From Cyclospora cayetanensis (Eukaryota > Apicomplexa > Conoidasida > Eucoccidiorida > Eimeriidae), in NCBI RefSeq assembly GCF_002999335.1, contig NW_020312131.1, positions 1 through 64,000 of the forward strand: a stretch of 64,000 nt of DNA. The letters are read 5' to 3'. The notes beneath the pieces were generated by a model. The model was not told where the DNA came from. It saw nothing but the letters and a program-made list of their open reading frames with translations, and did not search any database. Positions within the stretch are counted from its first letter, which is position 1. Every line of letters begins with the position of its first letter. A program made the position numbers and the translations under genes. Of this stretch, positions 57,338 to 64,000 are shown piece after piece.

Positions 57338-58666
57338 CTAGTGTTTTAGGGGCTTAAGGCCTAAATCCTTCCTGATGTCATTCCACTCCGAGACGGATAA
57401 CTCGCCGTCCTTCTGATGGCTCCTTGGCACCTCCTCCTTAATTGTTCGCTTGCTGCTGCTGCTGCTAATTCCATTTGCTGCTGCTGCGGTTCGACTTGTA
57501 TGCCTTTCCCTTTCCGATTTGATCTCCCGTCGGTGATCACGATCTCTGTCATGCTCTTTCTCCTTGTCTCGCTCCCGCCTCTCTCGCTCCCGCCTCTCTC
57601 GCTCTCGTCGATCCTTATCCCTTCCTCTGTAACTCTCCGCCTCGTGATCTCTCTCCCTGTCTCTCTGCCGTCCTCTGTCATAGTCACGCTCTGTGTCTCG
57701 TTCTCCCCGCTGCTCTCTTTCCCTCTGTCTGTCTCGCTCTCTTTCCCTCTGTCTGTCTCGCTCTCGTTCTCTTTCTCTCTCTCTTTCTCTCTCTCGTTCT
57801 CGTTCTCTTTCTCGTTCTCGCTCCCTCTCTCTCTCTCGTTCTCTCTCTCTCTCCCTCTCTCGATCTCTGTCTCTGTCCACCTCTTCGTGGCGCTTGACGC
57901 GTGTGTCGTCTGGTGCTGTCTCGGCTTGCAACTGCCGCGCTTGCTTCTCTTCCTCTATCTTTCGCTCCTGCTGCAGTTGTCTGCTGCGCTGCTGCTGCAC
58001 GTGCTGCTGCAGTTTCTTCTGCTGCTGTTGCAGCAGCCGTTTGCTCAGCAGCAGCGCATGCGCCTGAGCCTCCGTCATGGGGACGTTTCCATCGGTGTTG
58101 ACTTCGTCCTCCAGTGCAGAGAGGCGCACTGCTGGCAGCAGCTGCTGGTCGACAAAGATGTTTCGCTTAGCGAGAGGCGGCAGATCCACGTCGAAAAGCG
58201 TATTCTTCCGCAAGCAATCGTCAATCAATTCATCAACATGGCGCAACACAAACCGACCACTGCTTTCTCGAACGCGCAGCTTCCGGTAGTCAGCTAGCAG
58301 CGGCTCGAGGTGTATGTACACATCGTCGCTACGTGCAGTGAGCCGGAAGTAGAACGCCGCAACTGCCCGGAGATACTTGAAGTCTTCCTGCTTCAGATAT
58401 TCGAGAATAATCTCCTTCTCCGGCTGAATCTGCAACAGTTTCAAAACAATGCAGAGAAATGGAGAGGGCGTACGAATGCCTCCGTAAGTGCCTCCGACGT
58501 ATTGCAGCTGCACGGCAACGTCCACGATGCTTTCTGCAGTGGCTGCAAAACAGTCGTTCTTCCAGAAAAAGCTCTCGTATACCTTGCGTCGCACGATTCT
58601 GCTGAAGAGTAATTGCGGGTTCTTCCCATGGATGGTGACAGCTGCCACATCCGTGCGGTTTGCCAT
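57338..58666 (-). CDS. PRPF38A: Pre-mRNA-splicing factor PRP38A
   Basis: PRP38 joins with the tri-snRNP and is needed to activate the spliceosome for U4/U6 unwinding. From the ATG at 58666 the single exon encodes 442 residues. The first 180 follow the PRP38 domain closely: MANRTDVAAVTIHGKNPQLL, RRKVYESFFWKNDCFA, YVGGTYGGIRTPSPFLCIVL, LLQIQPEKEIILEYLKQEDF, KYLRAVAAFYFRLT, LEPLLADYRKLR and FVLRHVDELIDDCL. A Gln-rich helix follows, then a very long Arg-Glu/Arg-Asp dipeptide region encoded by TCTCGTTC-type repeats on the plus strand (about 57560-57890). The C-terminus ends with a well-formed segment (ELSVSEWNDIRKDLGLKPL). Human PRPF38A has an Arg-Ser tail instead. The frame extends upstream of the Met for 36 codons, but MANRT is the family start. 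Confidence 0.95.
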   Translation of the reverse strand: MANRTDVAAVTIHGKNPQLLFSRIVRRKVYESFFWKNDCFAATAESIVDVAVQLQYVGGTYGGIRTPSPFLCIVLKLLQIQPEKEIILEYLKQEDFKYLRAVAAFYFRLTARSDDVYIHLEPLLADYRKLRVRESSGRFVLRHVDELIDDCLRKNTLFDVDLPPLAKRNIFVDQQLLPAVRLSALEDEVNTDGNVPMTEAQAHALLLSKRLLQQQQKKLQQHVQQQRSRQLQQERKIEEEKQARQLQAETAPDDTRVKRHEEVDRDRDRERERERERERERERERERERERERERERERERERDRQRERERDRQREREQRGERDTERDYDRGRQRDRERDHEAESYRGRDKDRRERERRERERRERDKEKEHDRDRDHRREIKSERERHTSRTAAAANGISSSSSKRTIKEEVPRSHQKDGELSVSEWNDIRKDLGLKPLKH

Positions 58667-59660
58667 CGTCACTTGTTGGCAGGAGCACCACTGCACGGCA
58701 AGTGCCAAGGAGCAATGCGTATAGCTTGGAATCGCCGCGAGCAGGCAAGAGGGAAAGCCTGCCTGCGGCGGCAAGACTGGAATAGACGCGTCGGGGATAA
58801 AGATGAAGAAAGCGAGAGGGAGACAGAGGAAGATCTAAGCATGCACTGCTGAATTCGAGGTCGTGCTTGAGAGGATGAAGGGTTTGACGATCATCCTACA
58901 CGCCTGCTTCTAGCGTCCCACACGCGAGTCTTCATTGCTCCAGACGGACGCGAAACGCACAGAAATGCCACAGGAAAGGCGGTAGAGGAAGTTTCCAACG
59001 ACAGCGCTGTAGCGCCTAGTTGACAGCACTCTGGCCCTTACGGCGGTGCTGCTGCAGTTGCTGTAGTTAGAAGGCTGCAGAGGAATAGAGCACCTAGGTG
59101 AAATAAATTCGCTTCCGAGAGGAGCAGCAGCTGCTACCTCCTAGAGAAAGGAAGAAGCGCCTTTTCTGCAGTAGCTGCAGCAATGGGCAAGCAGGAGATG
59201 AGATGCAGGCAACGGCTCTTGAACGCAGCGACAGCCGCAGCCACCACGGCGAGAGTACCTCCGCAGAAACTACAAACAAACGAGAAAGGGAATATTGGGG
59301 GGAGTTTCTGCGGCGAGAAGCGCTTGCATTCTTCCAGCAGCTGCTGCTGCGACGGCGGCTGCTGCTTTGTGCTGCATGCAAGCATGCAGCAGGAGGCGCT
59401 GCATGCTGCCCCTGCAACGCAGCCGCTCCATGAGGCATTAAAACATCGGGAAAAGCTTTGCATTGCACGCATTCCTCCCGAAATCACACTAGGGGGGATT
59501 CTCTCAGGTGTCTTTCCGTCGTGCAGCGAACTCTTGGTGCTGCAGGAGCTGCGGCTGCTCCTGCTCTGCATGTTGCATTGCATGCAACACGGGCAAGGGC
59601 AGGCAGCTCAGGCAGCAGCAATTGCCAGGGTTGATTGGGGATGCATTTCTGCGTTAAATC
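58667..59660. other. Divergent spacer between PRP38A and the Ser/Gln-rich gene
   Basis: Promoters of both neighbours should lie here. Overlapping frames exist on both strands at 59134-59704 (plus 173 codons, minus 149 codons) with a CTG/CAG core. Neither has a recognisable motif, so I do not call a gene. No known promoter motif stands out. Confidence 0.4.
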
Positions 59661-60177
59661 ATGACGTCTCCTTCGGAATGCATGGTGGGAAGTTCGGCGG
59701 CTAGCGGCAACAGCAACGCCACTAGCAGCAGTAGTAGCATGAGCGCAAGCAAAAGCAGCAGCAGTAGCAGCACTAACAGTAGCAGCACTAGCAATTGCAC
59801 CAGTAATGGCGATAGCAGAAATGGCAATAGCAGCAGCAACAAAGGCAGAAGCGCTTGCAGCAGCAATAGCAGCAGCAGTAGCAGCAGCAGTACCAGCAGC
59901 AGTAGCAGCAGCCTGAGCAGTGCGGCGTTCGTTGGATCTTCTCTGCTTGTGACGGCACCTCGCAGACTCAGGCGCCTTCTCGTAAGCCAAAGGGGCCATT
60001 AGAAGCTGCAGAAGGGTGGGTGTTGTACGTGGTGGGGTCGCTGATGCGGGATGAACCATATCTATGTGTATATGTTTATTATGTATTTATGAATGCGTGC
60101 TTTCACGTATGTATGTGTGTATATGTGCACATATTACATATAAATATATATACGTATACATGCATATATTCATATGG

Positions 60178-60208
<31 letters not shown>

Positions 60209-61357
60209 CCTATACATGTATGTATACATTTTCATGCATGTACACACACACATATATATGTATATATGTGTATATGTACGTGCATCGACTAGACTGCCTG
60301 TTGTCTGGATGTGTGTTCGTCTCTGCTGGGATGTCTCAGCAGCAGCCTCTGCAAGAGGTCGCTGGGGAAGGGTTGCATGCAGCCGAAGAGCCTCAACTGC
60401 TGCAGATTCCTACATCGTGGAATTATGGTGCTTCCTTTGGCATGGAGGCGCTGCATTGGCTTGCGCAGGGAGATGCGTTGCAGCTTCTTTCGCAGCAAAG
60501 AGGATTGGTCTCCAAGGCGGAGATGTATGCGTTGACAGAGGCGGCTGCCGCTGTCATTAGGCGCAACAACAACAACCCCACCTACAACGACAGCAGCAGC
60601 CCCCAACATGGTTCCAAGTGCTGCTGCTGTTGCGAGTGTAACGCAACGGGAAAGCGCAAGGCTGAAGACGGCAGCTGCATGTGTTGGTTATCGACTGCCC
60701 ACCACGGGAGGGAGAAGGCAGATTTTTTGCTTCAGAGAAAAAAGGATGAGAAGCTTTGTGCTGCAGGAGCATCTGAAGACATGTTGCCGCCACTGGGTGC
60801 AAAGGGCAGCAGGGGGGGGAAGTCGTCGCACCAGCAGCAACAACAGCAACAACAACAACAGCAACAACAACAGCAACAACACGAGGATTCGCTGCAGCGG
60901 CTCTTGCAGCAGTTGCAAGAGGAGCATCATGTTTGGGCTGCCCCTGTGGCTTCCTTCGGCGATTATTGGGAGTTTCTTCACAATCCTGAAGCAGTTCAAA
61001 CTGTGCCTTGCTGCGCAGCTCATGATAATGCTGCAGCAGCAGGAGGAGGGCATGCTCCTGACGAGGCGGCATGCAGCTGTCTGAGCAGCGACGGTATCCG
61101 CAGGAGGATTCCGCACTGCGTACGGCGTGTCAACATGATATCTACATCGCAGCTGCCTTCTTCCGTCAGCAGCGGTATGCATGCAGAGGGGGGGGGGGGC
61201 AGTTGCTTCTCTTCGGCAGCAAGTGCAGAAGCAGCTGCTGCTGCAGTCGGCGTGGTAGGAGGCTGCCCCTCCCCCGTGTCTCCTGACCAAGAAGCAGCTG
61301 ATTCGATGCTGCGCACTTGGGAGCAGCGTCACTGTCGCAGACTAGACATGGGAGCTA

Positions 61358-61429
<72 letters not shown>

Positions 61430-63021
61430 ATGGACTCCCGCAGCTCCCCCTGCCGCATTCGGGTGTCTTGAGTTACTTGCCTCCCCTCTGCAACTGCAGC
61501 AACCACAACTATTTCAAGCTGTGGCAGGAAGAGCAGCAGCGGCAAAGAAAGCGAGAGCGGCTTTCGGTGGAGGGGGTGCACAGTAGTGCAGAAGGGAAGG
61601 TCGCTTTCAGCAGCAGCGACGCTGTTGCTGCTGCTGCTAATTCTGATTCTGTTGCTGCTGCTGCTGTCAATTCTGACTCTGTTGCTGCTGCTGAGGGCGC
61701 TGGAGCGTCCGCTAGAAGCAGCAACTCTAGCAGCAGCAACTCTAGCAGCAGCGGCAACTCTAGCAGCAGCGGCTCTAGCAGCAGCGTTTCTGAAGCGGAG
61801 GAGGCGCTGCCAACTACATGCAAAACGCGGAGCTGCGATGGTCTCTTGTTTTTACCGTTTTCTCTTTTGGAAGTGCCTCTATGCAGGGGACTGGATACAC
61901 TAGGCGCGTTGGTGCGGGGTGTTCATGAGGAGACACTGCCTTTTCCTGAGCAGACAGAGCTGTATCTTGGAGCGTTGCGCAGCACGGCGATTATTGCATG
62001 CAGAGACAAGCAGCACGAGAGGGGAGTGTGGAAGGCGCTGAAGGATAGGGGTCTTACGAGGGGTGCAGCCGTCTTTGACGTTCACTGCGAAGGCTTCACG
62101 GCGTTTCAGAAGGCGGCAACTTCTAGAGGCGACAGAGCTGCTGCTGCGAGTGTTGCTCCGCCTTTCGCCGATTCGCATTCGAGTCAAGAAGACGCGGAAC
62201 GCGCTGCTGCAGCTGGACGCGATGACTCTTTGCTGCAGGAGCTTCTGCAGAAGCTGCAGCAGCAGGAAGCGTCTGGGAGACAGCCTCTGGGAGCTGGCGC
62301 GAACGGCAGCAGCAGCTGCGCTGGCAACAGCGGGAAGAGCAGCGCAAGCAGCAGCAGCAGCAGCAGCAACAGTGGCGGGGGGGGGAGCAACAGGCGCAGC
62401 AGCAGCAGCAGCACCTTCCCCGAGGGAGCTCCTCCCTTCTCGATCACCCGCCGTCCGTACAGTGCAAAGCTGCGCGCAGTGGGGAAGCTCAGGCAACGAC
62501 GCCAAGTAGGTGCGTCGAAGGCACTGCAGCAGCAGCAGCCTCGGGGAGCGGAAGAAGCGCCGTGCTCCAGCAGCTGTGAATCGCGCGTCTCAGAATCTGA
62601 GGCAGAGGATGATCCAAGAGTCGCGCTCCTGGAGGCTGCTGCAGAGTTCTTAGGACTGAGGCGTGACGGCAAGCAGCAGAGCGGCATGTCGAGAAGCTGC
62701 GACGACGACAAGTGCAGGCGCATGCTTCGGGAACCTCTGACGGAGGAGGGGGTGTTGCAACTCGCGCAAGATCTCCTGGCGCCTATTAGCCGAGGCAGCC
62801 GCGAAAAGGTCACCGATCTCTGCAGAAGGCGCTCCCTCTCCCAAGAAAAAGGCTGCCGCTATGGGAGCTGCAAAGACAGCCGGCAAGCCGCCCTAGTCCT
62901 CTCCACGGAGCCGCTCATCACCAAATACAAAAAAGCGAGAAGTCTCGTCTGGGGGCGGGAGGAGGAAGCGGAGCTGCAACGTTTGACGCAGTTGCAGCAG
63001 CTAAGGCAGCCGCATTCGTGA
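59661..63021 (+). CDS. Ser/Gln-rich protein of unknown function (two exons)
   Basis: Exon 1 (59661-59981) starts MTSPSECMVGSSAASGN, is largely poly-Ser and ends PRRLRRLL at a strong GTAAGC donor. Exon 2 (60340-63021) begins at GTCTCAG with QQPLQEVAGEGL. Both are phase 0 and give 1000 residues. If exon 1 is wrong, the ATG at 60331 would start a protein of 896 residues. Parts with normal composition are SWNYGASFGMEALHWLAQGD, QQRGLVSKAEMYALTEAAAA, a Cys cluster near residue 200, then FLPFSLLEVPLCRGLDTLGA, YLGALRSTAIIACRDKQHER and GAAVFDVHCEGFTAFQKAA. Between them lie poly-Gln (60833-60880; 61358-61430), poly-Ala and poly-Ser. The C-terminus is basic with TEPLITKYKKARSLVWGREE. I recognise no family. 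The intron contains a TA/TG-rich microsatellite. Confidence 0.68.
60060..60290. repeat. TATA/TATG microsatellite in an intron
   Basis: Alternating TA, GTATATG and CATA units fill most of the intron between 59981 and 60340, including a TA run of about eleven units near 60178-60202. Confidence 0.9.
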
Positions 63022-64000
63022 GCAGGAGGCGACAAGGCTCCCTGCAACAGTGGAGCAGTGCGCCGTTGCTCTTCTTGTTGCTGCTGTCTCGCCGCTGCTC
63101 TTGCTGCACGGCATGAATAGTTGGGAAGAGGGGGAAAAGAGGAGGCTCTGCCCAGTGTTGATCTCGCTGTAGGAAGCGACGCGTAAAGGCTGCTGCCTCG
63201 TGGGTGGCAGTCGGAGTTGCAGGTGTAAAATGCGCTCGTGCCATGGGCTGTCCACTTGCGCGCAGTACATACTTCGCATCTATTCTACATTCATGACTTT
63301 TCTTTCTTTATCTCTCCAAAACACTGTCTCCAATAGCCAAGTTATACGCGGATGCGCCCTTCCTAAACAAATCCCCCAATTATTCAGTACAAGTATTCGG
63401 CAGCAGACGTGGTGGGGAGGAGGGGGAGGGGGAGGGGAGTATTCTGCAGTCCGTCTCGTTCTGAGAGGCTGACTAGGCGATTTTCCTGCGTAAAAGTCGC
63501 TCTTTCGTTGAAGCGACGGCAGCAGGCAGACCGCAGGCGTAAGACAGGGAGCCTGCGGCATGTGTCTTGCGAGGAGACTGCAGTGCCTGCGTTCCCTCTA
63601 TTATGGAGGCACGTTCGCCAGATTACCAACTTCCATTCGTCTGTAGCCTCGACTGCCAAGCAAATACGGCTCCTGCCAACAAGTTCGAAGGAAGGCTCTT
63701 CGAAACAGCACATCGTGCCGCTAGGTGACAGTCATTACTACCTGCATAGCAATACGAACGGCTAGATCGGCTGCCGAGGGGTGGCTAACTAGCTAGCTAG
63801 CCAGCTAGCTAGGGAGGGAGGGCGGTGGAGTCTTTTGGCCACCCACGCGTCTCCCATCCACAACAGGACGCTTACACGAAAGCGTTCCCTAAAGAAGTGT
63901 GTGTTTCCCTTGCTACGGTTGTTGGTGTGACAGCAGAGAAAAGATATTCGCGACAGACACCACACTCGCAAAAGAAAGAAGGGCCCTCGTGTTTTTTCTC
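63022..64000. other. 3' flank, no supported gene
   Basis: Short frames run on both strands. A GGGGAGGAGGGGGAGG-type purine run lies at about 63414-63438 and a CTAGCTAG repeat at about 63785-63812. No protein or RNA gene was recognised up to the window end. Confidence 0.4.

Noticed and set aside
113..64000. tRNA, spliceosomal snRNA, apicoplast or mitochondrial inserts, retroelements and CRISPR arrays
   Set aside because: I looked for B-box, snRNA core strings, organellar protein motifs, terminal repeats, reverse-transcriptase motifs and regularly spaced repeats and found nothing defensible. The tandem arrays present have no unique spacers.

Overview
The window looks like nuclear DNA of a coccidian apicomplexan, most likely an Eimeria species. 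The basis is the dense CAG/CTG triplet tracts read as poly-Gln, poly-Ala and poly-Ser inside otherwise ordinary proteins, the short GT-AG introns, and recognisable eukaryotic housekeeping genes. The genus is inferred from this style; no species marker is visible.

Layout. At 1-107 lies the end of a 5S rRNA gene, followed at 1255-2187 (minus) by a 28S rRNA pseudogene that keeps the 5' and 3' ends of the molecule but has lost the middle. From there to about 9.4 kb I see no gene, only a threefold 114-bp repeat at 9417-9758. A gene-rich stretch follows: NAC-beta/BTF3 (10532-11062, minus), ribosomal protein uL4/RPL4 (12862-14061, minus), a secreted protein of unknown role (15451-16296, plus), a Gln/Ala-rich unknown (17803-19440, minus), a TAF12-like histone-fold subunit in three exons (20277-21850, plus) and the splicing factor PRP31 in at least ten exons (22603-27134, minus). 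A second quiet stretch runs to about 31.4 kb.

At 31466-33829 (plus) is a five-exon gene for a membrane protein with a long coiled-coil tail. It is followed by a block of coding-looking segments in shifting frames (34116-34787, plus) and a secreted or anchored unknown (34869-36047, minus). About 6 kb with almost no coding signal or triplet repeats follows. From 43.6 to 53.4 kb a single gene (plus) ends in a 6.7-kb exon full of poly-Gln and poly-Ala, and its introns carry large minisatellites. Then come a small two-exon membrane protein (55881-56465, plus), the splicing factor PRP38A (57338-58666, minus) and a 1000-residue Ser/Gln-rich unknown (59661-63021, plus).

The recognisable genes all serve gene expression: 5S rRNA, uL4 and NAC-beta act in translation, PRP31 and PRP38 in the U4/U6.U5 tri-snRNP and spliceosome activation, and TAF12 in TFIID/SAGA. 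They are separately oriented and show no operon-like arrangement. Exon borders were worked out by eye from splice-site dinucleotides, reading phase and remembered family conservation; no alignment or RNA evidence was available.
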